This document shows, in pieces, positions 34,032 to 42,341 of a stretch of DNA of 64,000 nt. Below the pieces are notes generated by a model. The model was not told the origin of the DNA, did no database searches, and saw only the letters and a program-made list of their open reading frames with translations. The first letter of the stretch is position 1. Each line of letters begins with the position of its first letter. The DNA is from Symbiodinium microadriaticum. Lineage: Eukaryota > Sar > Dinophyceae > Suessiales > Symbiodiniaceae. Location of the stretch: contig LSRX01000061.1 in assembly GCA_001939145.1 (NCBI GenBank), positions 253,215 to 317,214 of the forward strand. Direction: 5' to 3'. The position numbers and the translations under genes are program-made.

Positions 34032-34183
34032 GTGCACCACAAAAACACAAGAGAGTGACAAGCGACAAGAGTTGCTGTACTCCAGTCATCAGGCAGATCG
34101 GGCCATTCGTCCTGAAAGACACATGCAAAAGACTTGATCTATACCATGAGGCATGCATGAGGCCTTTTCTCAATATCCGGGAG
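34032..34183 (+). CDS. Candidate exon after the inverted-repeat intron
   Basis: In the frame given by the join it reads GAPQKHKRVTSDKSCCTPVI and onward through RLDLYHEACMRPF to GAG before GTCTAG. About 50 codons open, Cys- and Lys-containing. A second frame is open for part of it. Product unknown. Confidence 0.4.
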
Positions 34184-34224
34184 GTCTAGAAGTAGTCCAA
34201 CAGATTTGAACTGTATCTCCGCAG

Positions 34225-34263
34225 TTTCGTCGCAACTTCGCCAAAGCGTCCAGAATCCAGAGT
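34225..34263 (+). CDS. Candidate 13-codon exon
   Basis: Acceptor ctgtatctccgcag, reads FRRNFAKASRIQS, donor GTATCA. Phase 0 on both sides fits the neighbours at 34183 and 34335. Confidence 0.35.
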
Positions 34264-34331
34264 GTATCAGGCAGTGCGTGATGGAAACATCAAAAACCTA
34301 GAAACCCCAGACAGAATCGACCCTGAACCTA

Positions 34332-34490
34332 GAGCTGCCGGGTTTAGGAATCGATGTGGGCGGAAGGTCTGCTTCCGACGGCTGGGACATGGCCTTTGCA
34401 CCGGATAGCTCCGCTCTCTACGACGGCGTGCCTTGGCGAATATGGGAGTCGTGGAGAATATGGACACCCTTTTCAGTCTCCTTATATGAA
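34332..34490 (+). CDS. Candidate exon, Trp-rich acidic segment
   Basis: After ctgaacctag the frame is open to TAA at 34491 and reads GIDVGGRSASDGWDMAFAPD, then VPWRIWESWRIW, with G/C-rich third positions. No ATG. It would continue 34225-34263 in phase if spliced at ctagag. No domain recognised. Confidence 0.45.
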
Positions 34491-34528
34491 TAATTAGGGT
34501 TGGGGTTGCATCTTAGGGGGTTTCTCAG

Positions 34529-34630
34529 TCTCAGTCGCTGACAAATACCATGTGTGGATGTGCCTGTGCTGTTGAAGTTGTCAATCATCTTGGAGCTGTG
34601 CTGATTTACCCGCGAGGAGAGAGGGCTTCG
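34529..34630 (+). CDS. Candidate exon, product unknown
   Basis: Acceptor-like gggtttctcag, then SQSLTNTMCGCACAVEVVNH and GAVLIYPRGERAS, ending near GTTCTC. Open to a TGA at about 34658. Confidence 0.35.
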
Positions 34631-34782
34631 GTTCTCAAGTTTCCAAGTTCGCAGCTTTGAATCCCGAAGTTTTAAGTTTTTAGGCCGTTGGCCTGAGAAG
34701 AAGGCAGACCAAGCTCCCATCAGCGAGTTGGCTCTAAGGTGAGAGAAAGAGAGGTTTCGGGTATAATGGAGGGCTTACGGAT

Positions 34783-34907
34783 ATGCCCATGCCAAAACAG
34801 ATGTTTTCGGTAGTCGGGACTTGGAAGCCAGCCCGAACTGAACAAGTCGAAGCAGTGGGCTTCCAGCACCAGAATCAGCCGGATGGCACGGAAGATCGAG
34901 CGAGCAG
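34783..34907 (+). CDS. Candidate exon with GTGAGA donor
   Basis: Reads MPMPKQMFSVVGTWKPARTE and ends ..DGTEDRAS before a consensus GTGAGA at 34908. The frame is open upstream to about 34736. FSVVGTW recalls carbohydrate-binding/kinase-associated repeats common in dinoflagellates, but one heptapeptide is not enough to assign it. Confidence 0.4.
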
Positions 34908-35032
34908 GTGAGAACCGAATAGGGGCCTGAGAAATTTGTGTGTTTGGCCATTTAGGGAAGTGTCAGAGCTAAGGTAACATGGGGCTTGAAGGGGACTATT
35001 TCTGAAGCTTGATTCAGATCCCTCTAGTGCAG

Positions 35033-35113
35033 ATACTTCCTGGGATTTTTGGTGATTTTGTTGGCCGACTTCTGCGCAGGAAGGTCCTGGACTTAGCCAT
35101 TCCCGATTTTAGG
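35033..35113 (+). CDS. Candidate 27-codon exon
   Basis: Acceptor cctctagtgcag, reads ILPGIFGDFVGRLLRRKVLD then LAIPDFR, donor GTCTAG at 35114. Whole-codon length. Product unknown. Confidence 0.35.
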
Positions 35114-35144
35114 GTCTAGGACTAGGAGTCTAGGCTTTCACGAG

Positions 35145-35196
35145 TGCGATGTGCTGCGGGAAATCTGGCCGGGCGAGCCCTACTCAAGCCTGTGTA
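35145..35196 (+). CDS. Candidate exon ending at GTTAGGG
   Basis: Acceptor ggctttcacgag, reads CDVLREIWPGEPYSSLC, then GTTAGGGTTTAGGGG. The telomere-like array begins at the donor, as at 28252. Confidence 0.4.
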
Positions 35197-35532
35197 GTTA
35201 GGGTTTAGGGGTTTAAGGAAGCTTCGACCTCCTTCCTGCGTTCCTTAACAGATACACGGGGTCGCTGAACCAGAGATTCAGTATTGCTTGGCTTCCTCGT
35301 TTGCCGTGCCGGGAGCGATGCCCTGAATCCCTGGACCAAGGCTTTAAGAGCCCAAAGGCACAAAGCCCGAACTCTAGCATCGGTGCCCAGCCATTCTGAG
35401 CCGAGAGAGGGACAGAGAGCTAAGTTTCAGTGCAAACCCGAAGCTTGGTTGTGCTCTACTAAATTCCGCCTCTGTTTCCCTGCCCACAGGTTAGTTTGCC
35501 CTTTAGCTGCTTGTGGCTCAGGCCTACAATAG

Positions 35533-35703
35533 CCGCCTATTCGGCACCGGGACAAAGGTTCCTTGGCTCTTGCAGCAGCGGAACTGATAGCCGCAAGGGC
35601 GGAGATGGTTTCGATTGAGGTCCTGCTGAAAGGAAGCAAGGACTCGCGGCATGATACATTAGACATGCTGGTGGTTGAGACTGAAATCCAGGAATCTCAT
35701 CAT
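35533..35703 (+). CDS. 57-codon open segment, product unknown
   Basis: Open from a TAG (35530; acceptor-like ctacaatag) to TAG at 35704. Reads GSLALAAAELIAARAEMVSI then EVLLKGSKDSRHDTLDMLVV, an alanine-rich then acidic helical pattern. No ATG start. A reverse-strand frame of 96 codons overlaps and looks less protein-like. No family recognised. Confidence 0.45.
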
Positions 35704-35849
35704 TAGCTGGCTCTTCCGCTGTAAGTCGAAAAGTTAGAGCTGGCTTCATCTCCACCTGCTTTTCGGTTCTTGTTTCAACATTCCCTAAACCGGGATTAGA
35801 TTCTGTGGCTTGTTGCCAAGTGGCCAAAAGTGTGTCTTCTCAGCAGTAG

Positions 35850-36071
35850 CGAAGGAAAGCAGGACGGCGGGCTGACTGTAAGACTATTGCCGTCAGGACT
35901 GCATTTTCCCATGACCCCGGTAACAAGCAGCAGCAACGGAGTCATCCGAGATATGGCCGGCATTTACAATACCTTCCTGAGTACGCTGAGGTCTCCGAGG
36001 AATTGGTGTTGGCGTCCGTGGATCAGTTGTTGCCACTGCTGCTGCTGCCTTTTCGTCGTCGCCGCTCGGGC
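35850..36071 (+). CDS. 74-codon open segment, product unknown
   Basis: Starts after ctcagcagtag and runs to TGA at 36072. Contains RYGRHLQYLPEYAEVSEELV and a Leu/Arg end (LLPLLLLPFRRRRSG). Third positions G/C-rich. A 127-codon reverse frame overlaps and a second + frame is open too. Confidence 0.4.
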
Positions 36072-36111
36072 TGAGAGCAACGCGGTGCCATTTTTCCCAG
36101 GCTGTGTGTTC

Positions 36112-36331
36112 AGGGCTCCTTTCTCTGCCAAAATTTGAAATAAGCCTCAACCATACCTTAAGCCCTGAGCACTGCCAAGCATGTTTCGGTGCTGTACAAC
36201 TGTTCCTGATGGCTGGGGTGTTGTTTTTTAGTCCTCTTGTGGGCATCACCAAGGAAACCTCAAACGTAAACAACAAATCCTGCCTCAGCAGAGAAGCGAT
36301 TCTCAGTTCAAAGCGGCGTGCAGGATGCTAG
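36112..36331 (+). CDS. Possible exon with a membrane segment
   Basis: After ctgtgtgttcag open for about 72 codons. Contains a hydrophobic stretch AVQLFLMAGVLFFSPLVGI flanked by polar sequence, then KETSNVNNKSCLSREAILSS. No family recognised. Confidence 0.35.
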
Positions 36332-36365
36332 AATTTAAGGGTGACGGGCGGCTGTGCTCCCTGAG

Positions 36366-36455
36366 GTGACGCGGAAAGCATCCCTGCCACACCTATGCCG
36401 AAATTGCCTGTTCAAAATCTTCCAGGACAGCTTGGCCACAGTTTTGAGCGGATGA
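36366..36455 (+). CDS. Candidate 30-codon exon with GTAAGT donor
   Basis: After ctccctgag reads GDAESIPATPMPKLPVQNLP then GQLGHSFERM, ending at a perfect GTAAGT (36456). An alternative frame is open to the last codon. Confidence 0.4.
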   Translation: MTRKASLPHLCRNCLFKIFQDSLATVLSG

Positions 36456-36503
36456 GTAAGTAGAGCATTGTTCTGGGTGTATAGTAGAGTATCTTGGCAC
36501 TAG

Positions 36504-36594
36504 GAGTTGGGACTTATGATTCCTCCAACTCACGTCATAGTCTGCTATCTGCGCGGCCCAGGCATTTACCTTAAAGGGGTAAATGTCCCGCCAT
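36504..36594 (+). CDS. Candidate exon with GTAAGT donor
   Basis: After tggcactag reads ELGLMIPPTHVIVCYLRGPG then IYLKGVNVPP, ending at a perfect GTAAGT (36595). It and the segment ending at 36455 have the best donors in the window and lie 50 bases apart. Product unknown; the reverse strand is open for 87 codons. Confidence 0.4.
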
Positions 36595-36809
36595 GTAAGT
36601 GGGGCGTGGAAGGTGACAAGACGACCAAGCCCCAACTTGGAAACAAGGGTCTTCACAACCCTTCGGGGATATGGCAGAGCCTTTAGCTCTGAAGCCCCGG
36701 AAACGCGGAAGCCCTTGACTGCCCCAAACGAGAAGCCTACATCACCAAACTGAAGCCCTGCAACCTAAAATCCTGAGCTTTCGGCTTCTGCGTGACCCAA
36801 ACTTCGCAG

Positions 36810-36879
36810 GCGGGCGACGTCGACGGACACTCTGTGGCTCGAGGGTCTATGAGTCGCTTTGCCGTGGGGATTTTTTGGG
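36810..36879 (+). CDS. Candidate exon between opposed arrays
   Basis: C-rich patch 36690-36780 and acceptor cccaaacttcgcag on the left. Reads AGDVDGHSVARGSMSRFAVG. GTGTATGGTTTAGGGTTTAG follows (G-rich array 36885-36930). Confidence 0.45.
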
Positions 36880-36969
36880 GTGTATGGTTTAGGGTTTAGG
36901 GGGGTTTCAGGGTTTCAGGGTTTTGGGTTGACTAGACTTGAGTCCAGTACGCGTAGCACACCGAGAGGG

Positions 36970-37029
36970 GTTTAGCAAACAGGGGTGGTTGCCAAGATAG
37001 TTTAGCAAACAGGGGTGGTTGCCAAGATA
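36970..37029. repeat. Perfect 30-bp tandem duplication
   Basis: gtttagcaaacaggggtggt plus ttgccaagata, twice head to tail without a mismatch, so recent. Each copy ends in gatag, so the duplication may supply two acceptor-like sites before the open segment at 37031-37104 (LKLKKACQYRSPTNSTVATS). Confidence 0.9.
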
Positions 37030-37173
37030 GCTGAAGTTGAAGAAGGCGTGCCAGTACCGTAGCCCGACAAACTCGACAGTTGCCACATCCCTTTCCTCGA
37101 TCATGTACAGCTAATGAGGCTTGCAGCCTGCTGCTTAACACACACTTGATCGGTACTGCTCGGAAAGTCAGAC

Positions 37174-37413
37174 ATGCACGAAGAAGATGAAACACAATTC
37201 GATAACACTGCCTTGTCAGTTGTGCGTGCATGGCCAGCTCCTTCGGTTAGGCTGCAAAAGGCTCACACCAGTTGTTTGGGCTGGTGGCGGTATTTAGCAA
37301 TTTTAGCGTGCATAATTTTCGACATACGTCCACATGAAGCGTGCGTGCAGACAATTTTCCAAGTTATGCTATATAGCGTGTACCATGGTGCACATGCCAA
37401 GGTACCCCTCTGA
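37174..37413 (+). CDS. 79-codon open frame with ATG, possible membrane segment
   Basis: Starts MHEEDETQFDNTALSVVRAW and includes hydrophobic WWRYLAILACIIFDI. Preceded by aagtcag. A reverse frame of 104 codons overlaps. No family recognised. Confidence 0.3.
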   Translation: MHEEDETQFDNTALSVVRAWPAPSVRLQKAHTSCLGWWRYLAILACIIFDIRPHEACVQTIFQVMLYSVYHGAHAKVPL

Positions 37414-38269
37414 TCCTCTGCCCGATCGCTTTCTGCTGTGCCAAAAAGTCGCATCAGCTTCGTCGCCTTCTGACGAGCTTTGGGCGCCCCGGCTTTTGGG
37501 CTTGGGGTATTGAGGGGCTCTGACAGATTTGTTGTCGGAGTCTTGAGGTCGTGGGTTCTCAAGTCATCTGCACGCAAGACTCTTCACCGGTTCGGAGTTG
37601 GGGTTGCAGTAGTTTCTCAGAGTTTGGGAGACCAATTCCCGTTTTTGCTCTCTGGCCAGGCTAGTGGGTGTTGGGTTTGGGGGGTTTCGGTCTCGGAGTT
37701 TGGGGTCTAGGGTTCAGTTTAGGGTTGGTGATTGCCGCGATTTGCGGGATTCCTAAACCCTAAACCCTAAACCCCCTAAGCCCCAAGAACCATAAACTCC
37801 AACCTGTCCTGTGCGAGTTCTCGAGTTGGAGCTCCAACCTCGTTCGCCCATGTTACCAGGATGACAATTACTTTTTGTTATTTTTGTTATTCTTATTACT
37901 ACTACTATTATTATTACTATTATTCAGTTTCCCACATAGCCGGCCACACAGCCTTGACGAACCGTGAGGAGCAAAATTGGTCGGTTCGGGTCGAAGGTTT
38001 TACGATGGGGGGGGGGGCCCTCGGAGTTTGATTGGCAAGTCTTGTGAGTTTGTTCGGAAGAAACATCGTGATGGGATGGAGACCTGAGCCCTATAAAAGA
38101 AGCCTTCTTCTGCAAAGATCAGCCTGCCCCGCGACGGGGGCAGTGCATGCGACACGCTAGCTCTCTGAACTTCCACGAACCATGCCAGGTTGAGCCCTAA
38201 AACCTGGACCTTACTTACGTATACGCCCTAAACCCTCTTTTAAACCCGAAACCCTAAACCCTAAACTCT
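37414..38269. other. Stretch without supported gene
   Basis: G-rich drifted array 37480-37730, well-preserved C-rich array 37750-37785, ATT/ACT-rich tract 37870-37925, a poly-G run at about 38007, and C-rich telomere-like sequence 38222-38267 running up to the DinoSL relic. A 24-base exon-like piece lies at 37940-37963 (cccacatag, GTGAGG). Confidence 0.5.
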
Positions 38270-38285
38270 GCCATTTTGGCTCAAG
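38270..38285 (+). other. Relict dinoflagellate spliced leader (DinoSL)
   Basis: GCCATTTTGGCTCAAG is identical to the last 16 bases of the conserved 22-base DinoSL, which is trans-spliced to nuclear mRNAs in dinoflagellates. The SL RNA gene would continue with GT and an intron; here cttt follows, so this is not an SL gene. Genomic SL remnants arise when a trans-spliced mRNA is reverse transcribed and re-inserted. A 16-base chance match in 64 kb is very unlikely. It sits exactly where telomere-like sequence stops and unique sequence begins. Confidence 0.85.
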
Positions 38286-38752
38286 CTTTGCTCGCAGCCA
38301 GGGGTGGGAAACACATTGTCCTGTTTTTGCCATGTCACACCCTGTGGATGTGGCCCTTGAGCTTCGGCAAAGCCGCCGTGGTTTGGCACTGTGAACCAAT
38401 CGCCATCACTCTGGAGAAGGCCAAACAAGCCAACCAGGCTCCTGCGCTCAATGAGAGGAGTTTCAGCAAACACGAAGGTGCTAGCAGTGCAGTCATTGCC
38501 TATGGTCCAGACCAGAGCCTCGTCATCGTCAATGCTGGGACTTCAGCTTGTCGTGAAAGCATCCACGCGACGAGATTGCCAGCAGACTTGCTTGTAAAAG
38601 TCACGAAGGGCTTTTCAGTGCTAAGCGGTATTACAGCAGAATCAAGGAGCTGCAACCAAGGCCCACAATTCCAGAAGTTCCCGGCGATGGGTCTCCGGAA
38701 GATGGTTTTCTCGACTGACCTATGTGTGCTTCGCAAGTGTCCTGCGGAGTGA
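38276..38752 (+). pseudogene. 158-codon open frame downstream of DinoSL relic
   Basis: Open immediately after the SL remnant; the first 35 codons have no ATG. It reads on through LEKAKQANQAPALNERSFSK and DQSLVIVNAGTSACRESIHA to TGA at 38750. A second + frame becomes protein-like near 38620 (AKRYYSRIKELQPRPTIPEV), suggesting frameshift decay. I take it as the 5' part of a retroposed mRNA or retroelement whose 3' part is 39352-39933. Function unknown. Confidence 0.45.
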
Positions 38753-39351
38753 ATCAGATAACCAGATGCCACTCCGTTTCCTGCTACCTCTCCGCTTTAG
38801 CACCGACGACCCACAGGTCAAGCATGGAGTTCCAGAGATTAAAAACTCTCAAACTACCACTCTGGATCCCTAAGACCTTGTGCATACCTTGTGCAACTCC
38901 TTCCTGTGATTCTTGGAACTCCTCAATGTGATGGACATGTTGGAGCAGGCAAAAGTCGCGGATCTGCGCAGCAGATCTCGACTGCCTCAACTTATTGCGG
39001 CGTCGTGGACTTTGCAGGGCAGGAGCGGACGACTGGGACATTCCGGACATTCCCTTTGGAGGCTAGCGGGACGGAGGAAGAGGTACAAAAGGACGGAAAG
39101 GCCAGCGAGCCCACTCCAGTCCTCGCCGGCATGGACGTTTCCGACGTGATGCCGACCTGGTGGCTGGTTCAGCTACTTCTTTTGCTGCACCGGCTGCAGC
39201 GGTCGAGGGGGCTGGTGCTGAGCTGCAAATTTCCAGGAGCACTGTCCCTTCATTTTCTGATATCGCGTGACAGGACCATCCGGAATGCTCTTGATCGCTT
39301 TCTTTGCGCCGGGAGTAACCCACGGTCACCTCATGACTTGGCTAGCCTTAA
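38753..39351 (+). pseudogene. Middle of the decayed retro-copy, frames broken
   Basis: A 170-codon + frame (38891-39403) and a 78-codon + frame (38913-39149) overlap. A third reads a basic Gly/Lys/Arg patch (DGGRGTKGRKGQRAHSS) at about 39067, as in the nucleic-acid-binding regions of retroelement Gag proteins. Several frameshifts are implied. No telomere-like words occur in this stretch. Confidence 0.4.
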
Positions 39352-39933
39352 CTCCAAAGCCCCGTTCTTGTCAACGTTGTTAATAGACTCGTTTGTTCAC
39401 TAGCACCTAGGTTCTGTTCTACCACCTTTATCATCCGTGGTAAGTGTATCTCCAAAGTTCATGGAGACCCCAAAAACGGACCCCAACCCGCTCTGCTTAC
39501 CTCACTGACCCTAGCTGGACCTTCTGAAGGACTGTGGCTCCAGGACCCTTCGGGTGTAACCTTCCGGGACTTTCTTGGTAAAAGTGTTGCTGGTCATATT
39601 TACCCCATCTTCCCAAAGCCCTTGATCCTTGATGCCCGCAACAAACTTCATGCAGGTTGTTCTGAGGATCGTCGTAGGATCATCCTTATAGCCTTCACCA
39701 CCCTGCACATCAGCAACATGGGCCTCGTCAACAGGTGGCTGTTAGGCGAACAAGGCTTTCCAGTCCCGAACTCGACGGATGTTCAAAATTATCTTCACTC
39801 CTCGCTGCATGAAGTCCGTCTTAGACAACGAACCCTGACAGAATGCCTGGCTCTTCCCGTCGATAGACGTGATAAATTTGACGTCATCGAGATCATTTCG
39901 GAGGACGTTGAGTCAGATGTGGAAGAAGTGTGA
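39352..39933 (+). CDS. Retroelement-associated 2OG-oxygenase-like domain fragment
   Basis: 193 codons open with no internal stop, ending ..IISEDVESDVEEV before TGA at 39931. The core ILDARNKLHAGCSEDRRRI, then IILIAFTTLHISNM and later LLGEQGFPVPN, follows a pattern I associate with the 2-oxoglutarate/Fe(II) oxygenase-like domain near one end of many dinoflagellate Ty1/copia-type polyproteins (a His-containing turn, a GxR-type strand with Arg, then AYT/AFT and L..LGF.(L/V)P). This is from memory, not a search. The first ATG is internal (39622). Upstream frames are broken, so it is probably a fragment of a dead element. Confidence 0.55.
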   Translation, partial: LQSPVLVNVVNRLVCSLAPRFCSTTFIIRGKCISKVHGDPKNGPQPALLTSLTLAGPSEGLWLQDPSGVTFRDFLGKSVAGHIYPIFPKPLILDARNKLHAGCSEDRRRIILIAFTTLHISNMGLVNRWLLGEQGFPVPNSTDVQNYLHSSLHEVRLRQRTLTECLALPVDRRDKFDVIEIISEDVESDVEEV

Positions 39934-40941
39934 AACCTGTAGGTGCATAGGTGTGCAAAGCGCCACTGCTGCCTGTTTCTCTCGACTCCTTGCGCTGGCG
40001 AGTTGCGACTCTGCGTCCTTGCCTTTGCCGGACCGTTGAATTTGTTTCCCCCTTGCGCCTTGCTTAACTTGCATGGAATTTGATACATGACTGTTGCATG
40101 CTCTGTCCGGGGGCCCTTGCTACTGTAGACACCCCGCTGCTGTGACTATGCCTGTTTTTGGCTGAAATATCCCATCCTGTGAATGGCAGTGCAGGTGCAT
40201 GCCCCTGATGTGCGGCAATCCTCTTGGCTCTGACCCTAGTGAACACATCGAGATTGAAGTTTATCTTTCAGAGGAGTGATGGCCAAAGAGTGGAGCAGAG
40301 CCAGACTAGGGCTGACCACGACATCGATGCCCTGCCCACCGGATGCGAAACTCCGTTGCTTCTTCAGTGCATAGAGCAGATGGCTCTCGCTGAAAACGGA
40401 GGGGTGCATGAAACCACCTGAGAACGCTGACCCGCTGAGACCGTAGACCTGAAGCCTCTCGTGCACCAAAGAGTGCTAGCCACATTAATCTGCTGAGGTA
40501 TGCTCCTTCTTCCTTATTTGCTGCTCGTTCTTGCGTTGTCCCTGCATGCCAACCCTTGGCCACAAGACTTGTCGAACTTCTACCAGGGATAAGCTTGTAC
40601 CCTGTGAGCTTTGTCTGGTTGAAATATTTGGCTTATCTGGGTGATGGAGTTTTTTTTCTGAACTTTGTGTTTCTGCCGTGCGTAGTACTAGGCAAAGCAA
40701 GCAACCTGCTTTCACGCCGATTCGAACCTACGAGCCTCGCCTGGCATGTCCGAGTTGTGAGAGCCTAAACCCCAAACTCTCACAAATCGAGAAGTGTACC
40801 AAGGAACCCTGAACTCTAAACCCAACCACTTCGAAGACGTAGTCAGTTTATCGTAGTTGGAGACAGAGACCTCGTTTGGCGGAGTCCGAAATGAAAAAAA
40901 ACGCTTCACTCTGAACTTTGGGCCACCTACCGAGCTCGCAG
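39934..40941. other. Stretch with two plausible + frames
   Basis: 40224-40421 (+) reads LTLVNTSRLKFIFQRSDGQR and onward (65 codons). 40556-40768 (+) is hydrophobic (YLAYLGDGVFFLNFVFLPCV). Both are opposed by reverse frames. C-rich telomere-like words at 40768-40825. Confidence 0.35.
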
Positions 40942-41018
40942 GCGATTCACGTAGACGACTGGGGCAGTGACGGCCACTGGCCTGAAACCAGAGATGTGCA
41001 CATTAGGGTCGTTTTAAG
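40942..41018 (+). CDS. Candidate exon between opposed arrays
   Basis: Acceptor ctaccgagctcgcag. Reads AIHVDDWGSDGHWPETRDVH then IRVVL, and ends at GTGCCGTTAGGGTTTCG. G-rich array 41025-41095 on the right, C-rich 40768-40825 on the left. Acidic with two Trp and several His. No domain recognised. Confidence 0.45.
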
Positions 41019-41024
41019 GTGCCG

Positions 41025-41095
41025 TTAGGGTTTCGTTTAGGGTTTAGCGGTGTAGGATTTAGGGCTTAGGGTTTAGGGTTTAGCGGTGTAGGTTA
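41025..41095. repeat. G-rich telomere-like array
   Basis: gttagggtttcgtttagggt, cttagggtttagggtttagc and similar. Confidence 0.85.
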
Positions 41096-41113
41096 TGAAC
41101 ACACTTGGGCAGA

Positions 41114-41314
41114 GCACAAACAGATGTTTGTGTCTATATTGGCCACATACACCCCGCAGACCAACCATATCATGTGTTCGACAGTTTTGCCGAGTACAAC
41201 GTGATGTACTCTTACAGATGCTGCCTACCCATTGAAGTCAAACCACACACTGAGCCCTCAACCTCTGTGTACACTACATTTGCAAATCCCACAAGTGCCT
41301 TCCAACGCTTTTGA
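41114..41314 (+). CDS. Open segment, product unknown
   Basis: After cacacttgggcag reads AQTDVCVYIGHIHPADQPYH, continues FDSFAEYNVMYSYRCCLPIE, and ends at TGA 41312. Tyr/Cys-rich. Composition is protein-like, and the opposing reverse frame is less so. Confidence 0.4.
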   Translation, partial: AQTDVCVYIGHIHPADQPYHVFDSFAEYNVMYSYRCCLPIEVKPHTEPSTSVYTTFANPTSAFQRF

Positions 41315-41402
41315 AATGATGCCCGGGCAATCCTCGACCCGAAAGTGCCAGCTCGCAGCTCGTTTGGGCACATGAGCCCGTAGGCCCTTAGCGGTAGCTG
41401 CT

Positions 41403-41594
41403 TTGTACATCCGCTCACTGTTTTTTGCTGCCTATACTCAATCACCCGTGCCCTGGGAGTGGGCTAAAGTAGTAACGCGAGCGGAGCAAGAAAAACGCCC
41501 TAGACCCAAGCCTTCGTGGCATTTTGGGCTTGGCACATCCTCGGGAAATCTCGCTGCAAGTAGGTGCCGCCACTTCCCAAATTGCGAGTGCTAG
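41403..41594 (+). CDS. Open segment, product unknown
   Basis: 63 codons reading SLFFAAYTQSPVPWEWAKVV, then RAEQEKRPRPKPSWHFG. A GTAGGT donor-like site at about 41560 would end it after NLAA. Reverse frames overlap. Confidence 0.35.
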   Translation: MYIRSLFFAAYTQSPVPWEWAKVVTRAEQEKRPRPKPSWHFGLGTSSGNLAASRCRHFPNCEC

Positions 41595-41909
41595 CCGAAA
41601 GTCCCCAAAGCATGTAGAATCCGCGTCCCGAACGTTCCCGAACATTAGAAGCCTTAACCTTACAAGCCCTATGACCAAAAAACGCATAAACCACCATAAA
41701 CCCTAAAGCCCTCAACTCCAGGATTGAAAATGAAAAAGCCTAAAGATGTCGAGGTGAGAGGAGCTATCGGCCAGCTCTGCAGCTGAACTGAACTCTCGTC
41801 AGGGCCTTTTGGGGTTTAGCCGTTTAGGTTTAGGGAATTCGGCTCGAGATGGTTTCGGGGTTAAGGTTCGGGGTTCTGCTGGTTCTTAGGTTTAGCGTGG
41901 CAAAGGTTA

Positions 41910-42155
41910 TTGATCAGGTGTTTGCGACGGGGTCTACGTGCAGATCTGAGTGTGGTGGGCGATTGGATTAAGCTTGACAATGCTCGGGCTGAACGACTTG
42001 GGTGGTCCTGGTTTGTGCTTGGCTTGGAGAGTGTAACTACTATCTTGGCGAGAGGTTCCCTAAACCCTAGTTGCACCAGACGTTTGTTTTCGAAACAATT
42101 GACCTCGAAGTCTCGTCGCAGAGTTCGCAAACCAAGCTGCTTAACCAAACCTTAA
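41910..42155 (+). CDS. 81-codon open frame, product unknown
   Basis: Reads RCLRRGLRADLSVVGDWIKL, then GLESVTTILARGSLNPSCTR and a basic end. An equally long reverse frame overlaps. Confidence 0.3.
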   Translation: MIRCLRRGLRADLSVVGDWIKLDNARAERLGWSWFVLGLESVTTILARGSLNPSCTRRLFSKQLTSKSRRRVRKPSCLTKP

Positions 42156-42288
42156 AGCTTGTATTTTTTTGCGGGGTACGTTCAAGGCGCCATGCGTTCA
42201 ATTAGGCAAGGAGAAAGAGCAAGGTTGTTCCGGTTTGTGTCCGAAAAGAAGCAAGACCCGAAGCTGGCAAATCTTACACTTTAACTAC

Positions 42289-42341
42289 GGAACATACCCT
42301 AAGCCATGGCATGAAGGCCCTTATGGTTTAAGGTATATTCC
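42289..42341. repeat. Foldback element, 19-bp arms
   Basis: ggaacataccctaagccat (42289-42307) pairs with atggtttaaggtatattcc (42323-42341) at 16 of 19 positions, with a 15-base loop. Confidence 0.75.

Noticed and set aside
34783..34907. Carbohydrate-binding or kinase-associated repeat from FSVVGTW
   Set aside because: Only one seven-residue resemblance; the following residues do not continue the pattern.
40680..40750. tRNA suggested by gattcgaacc (reverse complement of a B-box-like ggttcgaatc)
   Set aside because: Flanking bases do not form a five-base T-stem, and no matching A box or acceptor stem is visible.
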